Assembly (NCBI RefSeq): GCF_003026105.1
Contig: NZ_PYNW01000017.1
Span: 1 to 64,000, forward strand
Length of the DNA: 64,000 nucleotides
From: Photobacterium sp. GB-56
GTDB lineage: Bacteria > Pseudomonadota > Gammaproteobacteria > Enterobacterales > Vibrionaceae
Direction of reading: 5' to 3'
The notes beneath the pieces were generated by a model that was given only the letters and a program-made list of their open reading frames with translations, had not been told where the DNA came from and did no database searches. Below, piece after piece: positions 8,410 through 17,333 of the stretch. The translations under genes were made by a program, and so were the position numbers. Position 1 is the stretch's first letter; every line of letters starts with the position of its first letter.

Positions 8410-9609
8410 ATGGCTGGAATTCACCGTCCTGTGTTTTTTAAAATGAATAACGTGATTCAAGATTATGCATGGGGAAGTAAAACCTCGATTGAATCTTTGT
8501 TTGGTATCGCAAACCCTGAAGCGAAACCACAAGCAGAATTATGGATGGGCGCTCATGCGAATGGCTGCTCTGAAATTGAAATGCAGGGAAAAGCGGTAAA
8601 GCTGTCTGACTTTATTGCAACGGATCCGGATGCGATCATTGGTGTGCAAACCCAGCAACAATTTGGTGAGCTGCCGTATTTATTTAAAGTGTTAGCGGCA
8701 GAAAAAGCACTGTCTATTCAGGTTCACCCAAATAAGCAGCAAGCAGAAGTCGGCTTTGCGAAAGAAGAGCAAATGGGCATTGCGCGTAATGCGGCGAACC
8801 GTAATTACAAAGATCCAAACCACAAGCCAGAGTTAGTCTTTGCGTTAACGCCGTACCAAGCGATGAATGGTTTCCGCCAAATTGAAGATATTGCTGCGCA
8901 GTTCAATGCACTTGAAATTACGACTATTAGTGAGCTAGTCGCTGCATTTAATGTAAATCAAACGGAAGCGGGCTTACGTGATTTCTTTGCGGCAATGTTA
9001 TCGCTAGAAGGTGAGCAAAAAGCTTCAGCGGTAAACGCATTATTGGCTTACAGTGAAGCACATAAAGATCAGCCATTGTTTGCTTTATTATCAGAGTTAG
9101 CTGAGCAATATCCTGGTGATATCGGTTTATTTGCACCGTTAATGTTAAATGTATTAACCCTTCAACCGGGTGAGGCGATGTTTTTGAGTGCCTGTACGCC
9201 ACATGCCTACATTAAAGGTACGGGTTTAGAGATCATGGCGAACTCCGATAATGTATTGCGCGCTGGTTTAACGCCAAAATACATGGATGTACCTGAGCTA
9301 GTTGCAAACACCTATTTTACGCCAATGGCGTTTGATTCATTGCTATTAGCCCCAACACAAGCAGAAAATGGTTTACATTACGCTATCCCTGTTCCTGATT
9401 TTAAGTTCAGTGTTTACAAGCAAGTAGACAATATTCGTCTTACGGTGAATAGTGCTGAAATCGTTTTTGCTATTGATGCACCTGTAACATTGACTCATAG
9501 TAATGGTGATAGTGTTGAAATAGAGAAAGGTCAGTCAGTGTTTATTCCGGCTTATACTGAGCAGTATCAAGTCACTTGTGTTGGTACTTTTGCCCGCGCC
9601 TACAACTAA
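8410..9609 (+). CDS. manA: Mannose-6-phosphate isomerase, class I
   Basis: Interconverts mannose-6-phosphate and fructose-6-phosphate, a zinc enzyme of the cytoplasm. It is 399 residues from the ATG at 8410, which has AGGA six bases upstream; the ATG at 8404 abuts that AGGA and the upstream TTG is out of place. The type I signature is present: YAWGSKT near the N-terminus, the metal motif IQVHPNK, then KPELVFAL and the substrate loop GTGLEIMANSDNVLRAGLTPK. It lies between its likely AraC regulator and the EIIABC permease, so imported mannose-6-phosphate can enter glycolysis. The same enzyme can also feed GDP-mannose synthesis. A perfect hairpin terminator follows. Confidence 0.95.
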   Translation: MAGIHRPVFFKMNNVIQDYAWGSKTSIESLFGIANPEAKPQAELWMGAHANGCSEIEMQGKAVKLSDFIATDPDAIIGVQTQQQFGELPYLFKVLAAEKALSIQVHPNKQQAEVGFAKEEQMGIARNAANRNYKDPNHKPELVFALTPYQAMNGFRQIEDIAAQFNALEITTISELVAAFNVNQTEAGLRDFFAAMLSLEGEQKASAVNALLAYSEAHKDQPLFALLSELAEQYPGDIGLFAPLMLNVLTLQPGEAMFLSACTPHAYIKGTGLEIMANSDNVLRAGLTPKYMDVPELVANTYFTPMAFDSLLLAPTQAENGLHYAIPVPDFKFSVYKQVDNIRLTVNSAEIVFAIDAPVTLTHSNGDSVEIEKGQSVFIPAYTEQYQVTCVGTFARAYN

Positions 9610-9636
9610 GCAGATCTAACGTCCTAGCACTTATTT

Positions 9637-9666
9637 AAAGCGACAGAATATTCTGTCGCTTTTTTT
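9637..9666 (+). terminator. Rho-independent terminator after manA
   Basis: Perfect 26-base palindrome (9637-9662) beginning AAAGCGACAG, followed by a T run. It is symmetric, but only the plus strand has a gene ending here. Confidence 0.9.
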
Positions 9667-10014
9667 GTTTTTGATAGTGTGAAGTCTTTCACTAAAAGTA
9701 GGCTGAGATGGAATGTTGGATGTGTGTTATTTCTAGTTAATAAAAATTTATCGCTATAGTTTTTTGTATATATTTAAACTTTAATTTAACCTTAATTGAT
9801 TGATAAAAAAAGATTTTAATCTTTACCCTATCAGTTTATTGATGTTTGAGTAAAATGTGTGATAGTTCACATCCTTGTTCTAAGGTTACATTTATCCAGT
9901 TAAAGCCTTTTCTATGCTCTATTTTGAAGCAGCCAAACACTAGACAATATTCCCATACTCAAATCCATCAAGCGTAGTGTGATGGGCGATAAAAATAATT
10001 CTTGGGGATAGAAC
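9667..10014 (+). other. Regulatory intergenic region of EIIABC
   Basis: An AT-rich stretch with no credible gene. It contains the CRP site described separately and a short palindrome GTGAA-GTCT-TTCAC at 9679-9692 that could be an operator (its arms match the TGAA/TTCA arms of Cra sites but the core does not). A good ribosome binding site, TTGGGGAT, precedes the EIIABC start. Confidence 0.5.
9853..9874 (+). promoter_or_regulatory. CRP-cAMP binding site upstream of EIIABC
   Basis: The 22-base element begins AAATGTGTGA and ends TTCACATCC. It matches the CRP consensus (TGTGA-N6-TCACA) except for one base in the left half-site. It lies about 140 bp before the EIIABC start, as expected of a catabolite-activated PTS gene. 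The promoter boxes themselves are not clear. Confidence 0.75.
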
Positions 10015-11919
10015 ATGATCACTTCCTTGATCAACGAAAGCTTAATTAACCTTAATCTTAAGGCGAAAACCAAAGATGACGTGTTTAATGAAATGGCTGA
10101 AATATTGGCAGCGCAAGGGCGCGTGGCTGATAAAACGCAATTCATTGCTGATGTAAAAGCACGTGAAGAATTAGGCAATACAGGATTTGAAGAAGGGATC
10201 GCTATCCCTCATGCGAAAAGTGCAGCCGTTGCACAGCCTGCGGTAGCGATTGGTGTTAGCCGTGCCGGTATTGAATACGGCGCAGAAGACGGCAAACCAT
10301 CACAACTGTTTTTCATGATCGCATCACCTGATAACGGCGATAACCATCATATTGAAGTCTTAGCTGAACTTTCATCAAAGTTGATTGAAGATGGTTTTGT
10401 TGAGAAGTTCTTAGCCGCTAAGACTGAAAAAGAAGCCTTAGCCTTATTGCTTGAAGAAAAAGAGCAAGTCGTTACGCAAGCTCAAACGAAAGGTTTGATC
10501 ATTGGTGTGACTGGCTGTCCTGCTGGAATTGCTCATACTTACCTTGCCGCTGAAGCATTAGAAAAAGCCGGTACTGAGCTTGGGTATGAAGTAAAAGTAG
10601 AAACTAATGGCTCAATTGGTGTCAAAAACTCCCCAACAGCTGAAGAAATTGCTCGTGCAGAAGCGATAGTGGTTAGCTGTGATAAGCAAGTCGATATGGC
10701 TCGCTTTGCTGGTAAAAAACTGATTAAAACTGGCGTAAAAGCGCCAATTAAAGATGCAAAAGGTCTTATTCAACAAGCATTAGTAGCGAAAGCTTATGAA
10801 GCTGATGGTGATGACACCTCTGATTCTAGCGAAAGCAAAGTCGCGCAAACCCGTTCGAACTTATATCGTTATTTGATGAACGGTGTATCGCACATGATCC
10901 CGTTTGTAGTTACCGGTGGTTTGTTAATCGCATTATCACTGGCCATTGGTGGTCAACCCACAGATGCCGGTATGCAGATCCCTGCGGGTAGTTTATGGCA
11001 AAAAGTGCTCGATGTTGGTGTTGTTGCGTTTACTTTAATGATCCCAATTCTTGCGGGTTACATTGCTTTTGCGATTGGTGATCGTCCTGCGTTAGCACCG
11101 GGTTTTATCGGTGGTTGGATTGCTAATAACGGTTCATTTTATGACGCAAGTGCGGGTACTGGCTTTATTGGTGCCATTGTTGCGGGCTTGCTGGTGGGTT
11201 ACTTCGTTCGCTGGGTTGCAACACGTAATTACCATAAGATGGTGCAGCCATTAGTGCCGATTCTTATTGCGCCAATTACGGGTACCTTGTTTATCGCTAG
11301 CTTATTTATCTTCGTTATTGGTGCGCCAATCGCTGGATTAATGGATAGCATGAACAGCATGCTTACTGAAATGAGCACAGGTAACGTAGTATTACTCGGT
11401 ATTGTACTGGGTGGTATGGCTGGCTTTGATATGGGCGGTCCCTTTAACAAAGTCGCGTTCTTGTTCTCTGTTGGTATGATTGCAAACGGTCATACACAGT
11501 TCATGGGTGCAATGGCATGTGCTATTCCAGTCGCTCCTTTAGGCATGGGCTTAGCAACAGTACTTGGTCGTAAGTTAAATATCTTTGAGCAATCAGAAGT
11601 TGAAGCCGGTAAAGCGGCAGGTGCAATGGGCTTAGTAGGTATCTCTGAAGGTGCAATTCCATTTGCAGCGCAAGATCCGCTGTCGGTGATTCCAGCAAAC
11701 GTGTTAGGTAGTATGGTTGCTGCAGTGATGGCGTTCTCTTTCGGTATTACCAACAGCGTAGCACACGGTGGTCCAGTTGTTGCTCTACTGGGTGCGATGA
11801 ACAAACCGGTTCTTGCCCTATTATGTATGGCATCAGGTATGGTCGTTACTGCTCTTGTTGCGGTAACACTTAAGAAAGTACGTAAAGCTAAGGCTGAACG
11901 AGCATTAGCGACAGCTTAA
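10015..11919 (+). CDS. PTS fructose-family EIIABC permease, probably mannose
   Basis: A 634-residue three-domain permease that imports and phosphorylates a hexose. EIIA (about 1-150) carries His66 in GIAIPHAK. EIIB (about 158-255) carries Cys168 in GVTGCPAGIAHT. EIIC (about 285-625) is the membrane channel, with GISEGAIPFAAQDP as a typical fructose-family motif. The position directly after manA and its AraC regulator, under a CRP site, suggests mannose as substrate; fructose is the alternative. Fructose permeases are usually accompanied by fruK and an FPr protein, which are absent here. It is followed by its own terminator. Family and reaction are secure; substrate is inferred. Confidence 0.9.
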   Translation: MITSLINESLINLNLKAKTKDDVFNEMAEILAAQGRVADKTQFIADVKAREELGNTGFEEGIAIPHAKSAAVAQPAVAIGVSRAGIEYGAEDGKPSQLFFMIASPDNGDNHHIEVLAELSSKLIEDGFVEKFLAAKTEKEALALLLEEKEQVVTQAQTKGLIIGVTGCPAGIAHTYLAAEALEKAGTELGYEVKVETNGSIGVKNSPTAEEIARAEAIVVSCDKQVDMARFAGKKLIKTGVKAPIKDAKGLIQQALVAKAYEADGDDTSDSSESKVAQTRSNLYRYLMNGVSHMIPFVVTGGLLIALSLAIGGQPTDAGMQIPAGSLWQKVLDVGVVAFTLMIPILAGYIAFAIGDRPALAPGFIGGWIANNGSFYDASAGTGFIGAIVAGLLVGYFVRWVATRNYHKMVQPLVPILIAPITGTLFIASLFIFVIGAPIAGLMDSMNSMLTEMSTGNVVLLGIVLGGMAGFDMGGPFNKVAFLFSVGMIANGHTQFMGAMACAIPVAPLGMGLATVLGRKLNIFEQSEVEAGKAAGAMGLVGISEGAIPFAAQDPLSVIPANVLGSMVAAVMAFSFGITNSVAHGGPVVALLGAMNKPVLALLCMASGMVVTALVAVTLKKVRKAKAERALATA

Positions 11920-11942
11920 CCTCTAATTTAAAGAGTTAAATA

Positions 11943-11974
11943 AAAGCGATAGGTGAAAGCCTGTCGCTTTTTTT
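11943..11974 (+). terminator. Rho-independent terminator after EIIABC
   Basis: An 11-bp stem (11943-11953 with 11960-11970, one G-T pair) and T tract. Stem sequence resembles that of the manA terminator. Confidence 0.9.
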
Positions 11975-12103
11975 GTTTTGGAAAGATGGCACTGGCGGCA
12001 ATTTGTACACTTGTTCTTGCAATCTATCGGACAACTTTGCACTATGTCTGTATTAGTAAAAATTAAAAATGCATGTAAGCATAGAGATATCACAGAGGAA
12101 GTA

Positions 12104-13189
12104 ATGGCAGGAAATACGATTGGACAACTATTTCGCGTCACCACATTTGGCGAAAGCCATGGCTTGGCGCTGGGCTGTATTATAGATGGCTGCCCACCGG
12201 GACTCGCATTAACTGAAGCTGATATGCAGCATGACTTGGATCGCCGTCGTCCGGGAACATCAAAATATACCACGCAACGTCGCGAACCGGATGAAGTGAA
12301 AATTCTATCTGGCGTATTTGAAGGTGTAACAACGGGCACATCTATCGGTCTCTTGATTGAAAATACCGATCAACGCTCTAAAGATTACTCGAATATTCAA
12401 GACTTATTCCGTCCAGGACATGCTGATTACACTTACCATCAAAAATACGGGGTACGAGATTATCGTGGCGGTGGTCGCTCATCTGCTCGTGAAACGGCAA
12501 TGCGTGTTGCTGCAGGTGCTGTGGCAAAGAAATACCTAAAGCAAGTACATGGCATTGAAGTACGCGCTTACCTATCACAAATGGGTGACGTAAAAATAGA
12601 TAAAGTAGATTGGGAGCAAATCGAGCAAAACGCCTTTTTCTGCCCTGATATCGATAAAGTTGAAGCTTACGATGAATTGATCCGTAAGCTGAAAAAAGAA
12701 GGCGACTCCATAGGTGCGAAAATTACCGTGGTTGCGCAAAATGTCCCTGTTGGTTTAGGTGAACCCGTTTTTGATCGCTTGGATGCCGATATTGCGCACT
12801 CTTTAATGAGTATTAATGCGGTAAAAGGTGTGGAAATTGGTGATGGCTTTGATGTGGTTGAACAACGTGGAAGCGAACACCGTGATGCGATGACACCGGA
12901 AGGTTTTAAAACTAATCATGCTGGTGGCATTTTAGGGGGTATTTCATCTGGTCAAGATGTTGTGGCACATATTGCGCTTAAGCCAACATCAAGTATTACG
13001 GTTCCGGGTGAAACCATTACTAAGCAGGGTGAATCAGCGGAAGTTGTGACGAAAGGTCGCCACGATCCATGTGTTGGCATTCGTGCGGTACCTATTGCTG
13101 AAGCCATGTTAGCGATTACTTTAATGGATCATCTATTACGTCATCGTGGTCAAAACGCAGATGTTGCTACCGATACACCGAAGATTTAA
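12104..13189 (+). CDS. aroC: Chorismate synthase
   Basis: Converts 5-enolpyruvylshikimate-3-phosphate to chorismate using reduced FMN, the last common step of aromatic amino acid and folate precursor synthesis. The start at 12104 is chosen because the protein then begins [20 protein letters not shown], the conserved N-terminus, has AGAGGAAG just upstream, and is 361 residues, the same as E. coli AroC. Upstream in-frame codons are not part of the gene. Family motifs GESHG, RPGHAD and the C-terminal [16 protein letters not shown] region are present. In enterobacteria aroC also lies close to epmC (yfcM), as here. Confidence 0.97.
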   Translation: MAGNTIGQLFRVTTFGESHGLALGCIIDGCPPGLALTEADMQHDLDRRRPGTSKYTTQRREPDEVKILSGVFEGVTTGTSIGLLIENTDQRSKDYSNIQDLFRPGHADYTYHQKYGVRDYRGGGRSSARETAMRVAAGAVAKKYLKQVHGIEVRAYLSQMGDVKIDKVDWEQIEQNAFFCPDIDKVEAYDELIRKLKKEGDSIGAKITVVAQNVPVGLGEPVFDRLDADIAHSLMSINAVKGVEIGDGFDVVEQRGSEHRDAMTPEGFKTNHAGGILGGISSGQDVVAHIALKPTSSITVPGETITKQGESAEVVTKGRHDPCVGIRAVPIAEAMLAITLMDHLLRHRGQNADVATDTPKI

Positions 13190-13212
13190 CCAAATAAACT
13201 AATTGATATATA

Positions 13213-13250
13213 AAAGCCACGCCTTGATGTATTCAGCGTGGCTTTGCTTT
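13213..13250. terminator. Terminator between aroC and the convergent membrane gene
   Basis: A 10-bp stem AAAGCCACGC (13213-13222) with its complement at 13236-13245. It has a T-rich side on the plus strand and A-rich bases before it, so it may serve both genes. Confidence 0.8.
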
Positions 13251-13270
13251 ATCCAATAATACGTTGAGCT

Positions 13271-13942
13271 TTAGTGGAAGGTTTCTTCTTTAAACTCAAA
13301 CACAGGTAAGCTCCAGCTAAAATAGACAGCAGCCATGCGTAGACTAAAACCTGTAATTAAAGTAATGAGTGTGGTGATATCAGGATGGATACCTATATAT
13401 GACATGGCGTAATACATAATACCTGCAATAAATGCGACCGATGCATAAAGCTCTTTATGTAGCACCATAGGTTTACGGCGAGTGATCATATCACGTAGCA
13501 GACCACCAAATACGCCTGTCACTACCGCCGCAACAACACAAATAATTGGAGAAAGCCCCATTGTCATTGCAACTTGGCATCCAATAATACTAAAAACGAT
13601 TAAGCCGATAGCATCGAGCAAGATAAACACTTTATGAAAACGAACTACCCAACGGGCAAAATAGGTAGTTAAAATCCCTGCAACGCACGTGATCACTAAA
13701 TATTGTGGGTGAGCTACCCAACCTAGTGGATAGTGACCGAGTAAAATATCTCGTACCGTGCCGCCACCAATTGCAGTAGCACTTGCAACCAGCATTACCC
13801 CAAACCAATCCATGTGGCGTTTACCTGCTGCTAATGCACCGGTCATTGCTTCTGCAGTAATGCCAATAATATATAAAATTGAAAGCAGCATGATATTCAT
13901 CGTCCAAAAAGAAATTGAACTGATTGTATTTGTGATAGTCAT
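13271..13942 (-). CDS. TRIC/UPF0126-family inner-membrane protein
   Basis: A 223-residue integral membrane protein with two tandem UPF0126 (TRIC-type) repeats of three helices each. The paired glycine motifs AIGGGTVRD and VFGGLLRDM are the hallmark. Bacterial relatives of this family (YicG, YadS) are related to trimeric intracellular cation channels; YicG is implicated in glycine transport in some bacteria. The annotated start may be too early: homologues usually begin near the in-frame ATG that gives MLLSILYIIG, about 17 codons in. It is divergent from epmC and convergent with aroC. Substrate is unknown. Confidence 0.85.
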   Translation of the reverse strand: MTITNTISSISFWTMNIMLLSILYIIGITAEAMTGALAAGKRHMDWFGVMLVASATAIGGGTVRDILLGHYPLGWVAHPQYLVITCVAGILTTYFARWVVRFHKVFILLDAIGLIVFSIIGCQVAMTMGLSPIICVVAAVVTGVFGGLLRDMITRRKPMVLHKELYASVAFIAGIMYYAMSYIGIHPDITTLITLITGFSLRMAAVYFSWSLPVFEFKEETFH

Positions 13943-14206
13943 CTACTTCTAATGAAAAGAAAATGGTTATGCATGAATTTAATTCATCCTAAATTAATAG
14001 CTGAGTATTTAAGTTTGTTATGCTTTGAGTGGCGTATTCTTATTTTTATTAGAATAGTTGACTGAAAAGTAAGCAAAAATTGTCATATCTTTATAAAATG
14101 ACAATAACATGACGTTTGTCATAGTCTGTCACCTTAAGAATATTCGCACTTAGATTCACTGCATTGTATAATCGATAAGTTATGTATTTTAGAAGTTACC
14201 ATTAGT

Positions 14207-14731
14207 ATGAGACATGATTACAACGACTTAATCGTTATTTTCAATGGGTTATTTTTAGACAGTCTCAATACAGAGTTACTTCTAGGCGGTGAAGAGCCAA
14301 TTTATCTGCCTGCTTCTAGTGAGCGACAGCATAATCAGATAATTTTTGCTCGTGGCTATTTTGCCTCGGCAATGCATGAGTTAGCACACTGGTGTATCGC
14401 AGGTGCTGAACGACGCAAATTAGAGGATTATGGTTATTGGTATGAACCTGATGGACGCTCTGAAGCTGTTCAAGCAGCATTCGAGAAAGTAGAGATTAAA
14501 CCACAGGCCATAGAGTGGATTTTATCAGCAAGTTGCGGATTTAAATTCCAAGTAAGCTGTGACAACTTGAGTGGTGACTGTGAGCCTGATAGGGTAGCGT
14601 TCACGTTAAAAGTACGTGAACAAGTGCTAATCTATTTAGAGTGCGGAGTTCCAGAACGAGCAAAAATGCTATCTGATGCATTTCGAGTTTTTTATGGTAT
14701 TAAACAGTTAACAGAACAGGATTTCATATAA
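14207..14731 (+). CDS. epmC: Elongation factor P hydroxylase EpmC
   Basis: Hydroxylates the lysyl-lysine modification of elongation factor P after EpmA and EpmB have acted, which are not in this window. The 174-residue protein aligns along its length with E. coli YfcM/EpmC. It carries the metal-binding motif H57-E58-x-x-H61 in HELAHWCIAG and the conserved YGYWYEPDGR segment. It is followed after 41 bases by the yfcL homologue on the same strand, as in enterobacteria, and both are close to aroC. Confidence 0.93.
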   Translation: MRHDYNDLIVIFNGLFLDSLNTELLLGGEEPIYLPASSERQHNQIIFARGYFASAMHELAHWCIAGAERRKLEDYGYWYEPDGRSEAVQAAFEKVEIKPQAIEWILSASCGFKFQVSCDNLSGDCEPDRVAFTLKVREQVLIYLECGVPERAKMLSDAFRVFYGIKQLTEQDFI

Positions 14732-14772
14732 CACGTTCGATATAGTGAAATGTGTTGTGTATAGGATAGGAA

Positions 14773-15033
14773 ATGACAATTCAAGAATATGAAGAGAGGC
14801 TATTGCAGCTTATCGACGATGGGATAGACACTGCAACAGACGATGAGCTGTTTGCTGGTGGTTATTTGCGTGGGCATATTTCATTAGCGGCTGCTGATTG
14901 TGAATTAGAAAATGAATCACAACTATCAGCAATGCAGGAAAAAGTAGGGCAAAGCATTGCTGATGCAAAAAGTGAGCTTTCTCCATCAGATTATGTTCTT
15001 GTGTGCCAAATGTGGCAAAAAGTTTCGGCTTAG
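14773..15033 (+). CDS. yfcL: YfcL family protein
   Basis: A small 86-residue cytoplasmic protein of unknown function matching E. coli YfcL. The conserved DDELFAGGYLRGHISLA block (about residues 24-40) and the LSPxDxxLV..MW C-terminus are clear. It is acidic, with no membrane segment. It lies in an apparent two-gene unit with epmC and directly abuts the left border of the polysaccharide locus. Confidence 0.88.
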   Translation: MTIQEYEERLLQLIDDGIDTATDDELFAGGYLRGHISLAAADCELENESQLSAMQEKVGQSIADAKSELSPSDYVLVCQMWQKVSA

Positions 15034-15091
15034 TTTTTAGTTAAATTTTAAAATTTGTAACTAGCTTTGTGGGTTTATAGCGTAGCCTAAG

Positions 15092-15103
15092 GGCGGTAGC
15101 GTG
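15092..15103 (+). promoter_or_regulatory. ops element / JUMPstart of the polysaccharide operon
   Basis: Exact 12-base ops sequence GGCGGTAGCGTG, preceded by GTAGCCTAAG, which corresponds to the right half of the classical JUMPstart. ops pauses RNA polymerase and recruits the antiterminator RfaH to long surface-polysaccharide operons. It lies 9 bases before the first gene (wzz) of the AT-rich locus, and an rfaH gene is present at 52.6 kb. Confidence 0.9.
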
Positions 15104-15111
15104 TGTGAATT

Positions 15112-16143
15112 ATGATGAATAATCAAAAAAATACTATTAGAGAAGAAAATGAAGGGTTTGACTTGATAACTCTTCTAAAATTATTATTAAAAAATAAGGG
15201 AGTGATAATCACTAGTTCTCTTATATTTTTAATTATAGGTGTTTCATATTCCCTTCTTGCTCAACAGTGGTGGTCATCTTCTGCTCAAATTACAAAAGTT
15301 GAATATAGTGACCTTAGAAGTGTCAGGAAAAGTTTAGCGAGTCTAAACATCATTTTAGATGGCAATCAAAAGAAAATATTCAATAATATAATATCAGAAA
15401 AAGATTTACTTAAAGATTTTGTTCTAGATTATAACTCTGAATCGAATAAAGAGTATTTTATAAGATCTAGTGATCTGTTTGAAAAAAACTTATCAGATAA
15501 AGATATAGGATTATGGGCTAAAAGAATAAAAATAGAAGTAAATAAGAATAATGACCAGATATATAATTTAACAGTTCAATCTAAATCTAAAGTTTCAAGT
15601 TATAAAATACTAAGTGAATATATTTCATTTATTAGTAAAAAAGTAAAAGATAATACGTATAATAATATTGAGTCATTAGTTAATCTACAATTAAGTGAAG
15701 TAGAACAAAGTATTATCAAAAGTAATGAAGAGGCTTTGATTCGTTTAAACAACGATAAGAAAATAAACGAATTCAGTATAAAAATAGCTGAAGCTGCTGG
15801 TGTTAAAAAACCATTATCTAATTTTGACCAAGATCAAGGTGTTTTTTCAATTGCACTAGGTACTGATGCACTTAAAGAAAAAATGGAAGTGTTAAATAGC
15901 ATTAAAGCTGAAACGATTAAAACGCCTAAAGAAGCGAACTTAATGTCAGAAAAAATACTATTATCAAATATCAAAATTGAAAAATTTTCTAATGTTGTTA
16001 GGTTTGTTAATAATATTAAGAGTAATGATAATAGAGATAAACCTTTGAGAACTATAATCTGCTTGTTTTCTCTTATATTTGGCCTTTGTTTTGGTATTGT
16101 TATCGCTCTTACAAAAGAACTATTTATTGATAATGAGAAATAA
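15112..16143 (+). CDS. wzz: Wzz-type polysaccharide chain-length regulator
   Basis: A 343-residue inner-membrane polysaccharide co-polymerase that would set the chain length of polymer made by Wzy. It has a TM segment at about 30-50, a long, largely alpha-helical periplasmic domain, and a C-terminal TM at about 313-335. There is no C-terminal kinase domain, so it is the Wzz and not the Wzc type. ATGs at 15112 and 15115 are both possible starts. It is the first gene after the ops element and the first of the very AT-rich block. The periplasmic sequence is poorly conserved, as usual for the family, so assignment rests on topology and position. Confidence 0.82.
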   Translation: MMNNQKNTIREENEGFDLITLLKLLLKNKGVIITSSLIFLIIGVSYSLLAQQWWSSSAQITKVEYSDLRSVRKSLASLNIILDGNQKKIFNNIISEKDLLKDFVLDYNSESNKEYFIRSSDLFEKNLSDKDIGLWAKRIKIEVNKNNDQIYNLTVQSKSKVSSYKILSEYISFISKKVKDNTYNNIESLVNLQLSEVEQSIIKSNEEALIRLNNDKKINEFSIKIAEAAGVKKPLSNFDQDQGVFSIALGTDALKEKMEVLNSIKAETIKTPKEANLMSEKILLSNIKIEKFSNVVRFVNNIKSNDNRDKPLRTIICLFSLIFGLCFGIVIALTKELFIDNEK

Positions 16144-16144
16144 T

Positions 16145-16612
16145 ATGAAAGTTGTTATAACATATGGTACATTTGATTTATTTCATGTTGGGCACGTACG
16201 ATTATTAAAAAGATTGAGCTCTCTTGGTGATAAATTAGTTGTTGGTTTATCAAGTGATGAGTTTAATAGCAAAAAAGGAAAAAAATCATTTTTTTCTTAT
16301 TCTGAAAGAGAAGAAATTTTAAATAGTTGTAGATATGTTGATCTTGTATTTCCTGAGGATAATTGGGATCAAAAAAAAGATGATATTTTAAAATATCAAG
16401 CTAATATATTTGCAATGGGTGATGATTGGAAAGGTAAATTTGATACCTTAAAGGATTATTGTGATGTTATTTATCTGCCTAGAACTGAAGATATTTCCAC
16501 TACTGAAATTAAGAAGACACTTTCATCTGTAAATGAAAACGAGCTAGATAATATAGAAAAACAATTACATTCAGTTATCAGTATTGTTAAAAGCTTATCT
16601 CAAAGTAAATAA
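16145..16612 (+). CDS. tagD: Glycerol-3-phosphate cytidylyltransferase (TagD family)
   Basis: Makes CDP-glycerol from CTP and sn-glycerol-3-phosphate. The start at 16145 gives MKVVITYGTFDLFHVGHVRL; codons further upstream overlap wzz. The nucleotidyltransferase signature H14-V-G-H17, the MGDDW motif (91-95) and the RTEDISTTEIK segment (113-123) match TagD closely. At 155 residues it is slightly longer than the Bacillus enzyme (about 130), with a helical tail. CDP-glycerol donates glycerol phosphate to teichoic acids and to some Gram-negative capsules and O-antigens. The next gene encodes a plausible transferase. Another alditol-phosphate or ethanolamine-phosphate substrate cannot be excluded but fits less well. 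Confidence 0.85.
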   Translation: MKVVITYGTFDLFHVGHVRLLKRLSSLGDKLVVGLSSDEFNSKKGKKSFFSYSEREEILNSCRYVDLVFPEDNWDQKKDDILKYQANIFAMGDDWKGKFDTLKDYCDVIYLPRTEDISTTEIKKTLSSVNENELDNIEKQLHSVISIVKSLSQSK

Positions 16613-16616
16613 TTGT

Positions 16617-17333
16617 ATGAAAAAAATTAAACAGTTCCTTATTAATTTGCCAAATGAATCTAAATTAGCTGAATTTACTCTCAATATATTGAATAAATTT
16701 AGAAAAGAAAAAATAGTCGAAAATAGAGCCTTTGATGCAAAAAATGTTTTTGATTTAATTAGTTTATTATCAGTTAAGGTTTACCCATTTTTTGGAACAC
16801 TTTTAAGTATTTATCGAGATGATGCAATAATATTTGCTGATGATTATGATTTTGCTACAACAGATAAATATATATTCACAAAAGAGTTCATTGAAGAAGT
16901 TGAATCATATGGAGCAAAACTTATAGCATTCTCTGTCGTTGGAGATGAACTAGTTGAAATATCATTTAAATTAAATGGTACTAAGATTGATTTCTTTTAT
17001 TTAAAAAAGGATGATAAATACACATATCATTACTGTCCTAATTTTAGAAAAGAAAGAGCTAGAAAAGAATTCTCAAATTTAGAAATTAATAATTTTAAAA
17101 CAAGTTTCATTGTTAAATATTGTAATTATGATCTAGTTTACAATGATAAATGGAAAATATACTGCCCAGTTGATCCTGTGAAAATTTTTGAAAAGCATTA
17201 TGGAGATGATTGGAATATACCAAAAACAAGTAACTTTATTGATTATAATAACTATCAATTTGTTGAAGTTCCTAGCTTTACTGCCATTGGCAATGAAAAG
17301 CATCTAAAAGATAAGTTACAAAAATATGTCTAA
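16617..17333 (+). CDS. Fukutin/LicD-like phospho-alditol transferase (putative)
   Basis: A 238-residue cytoplasmic protein. The pattern GTLLSIYRDD (60-69) followed by the acidic cluster DDYD (75-78) is the core of the LicD/fukutin nucleotidyltransferase-like superfamily, whose members transfer phosphocholine, ribitol phosphate or glycerol phosphate from CDP-activated donors onto sugars. A second block near the C-terminus, containing CPVDPVKIFEKHYGDDWNIP, resembles the YGxDWxxP element of these proteins. It sits directly after the CDP-glycerol synthase gene, so transfer of glycerol phosphate to the polysaccharide repeat unit is the inferred role. The chosen ATG has a weak ribosome site; an upstream TTG at 16584 overlaps the preceding gene. 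It overlaps wzx by eight bases. Confidence 0.65.
   Translation: MKKIKQFLINLPNESKLAEFTLNILNKFRKEKIVENRAFDAKNVFDLISLLSVKVYPFFGTLLSIYRDDAIIFADDYDFATTDKYIFTKEFIEEVESYGAKLIAFSVVGDELVEISFKLNGTKIDFFYLKKDDKYTYHYCPNFRKERARKEFSNLEINNFKTSFIVKYCNYDLVYNDKWKIYCPVDPVKIFEKHYGDDWNIPKTSNFIDYNNYQFVEVPSFTAIGNEKHLKDKLQKYV

Noticed and set aside
16584-16616. Upstream TTG start for the fukutin/LicD-like gene
   Set aside because: It lies inside tagD and adds residues with no conservation; the ATG at 16617 is preferred.
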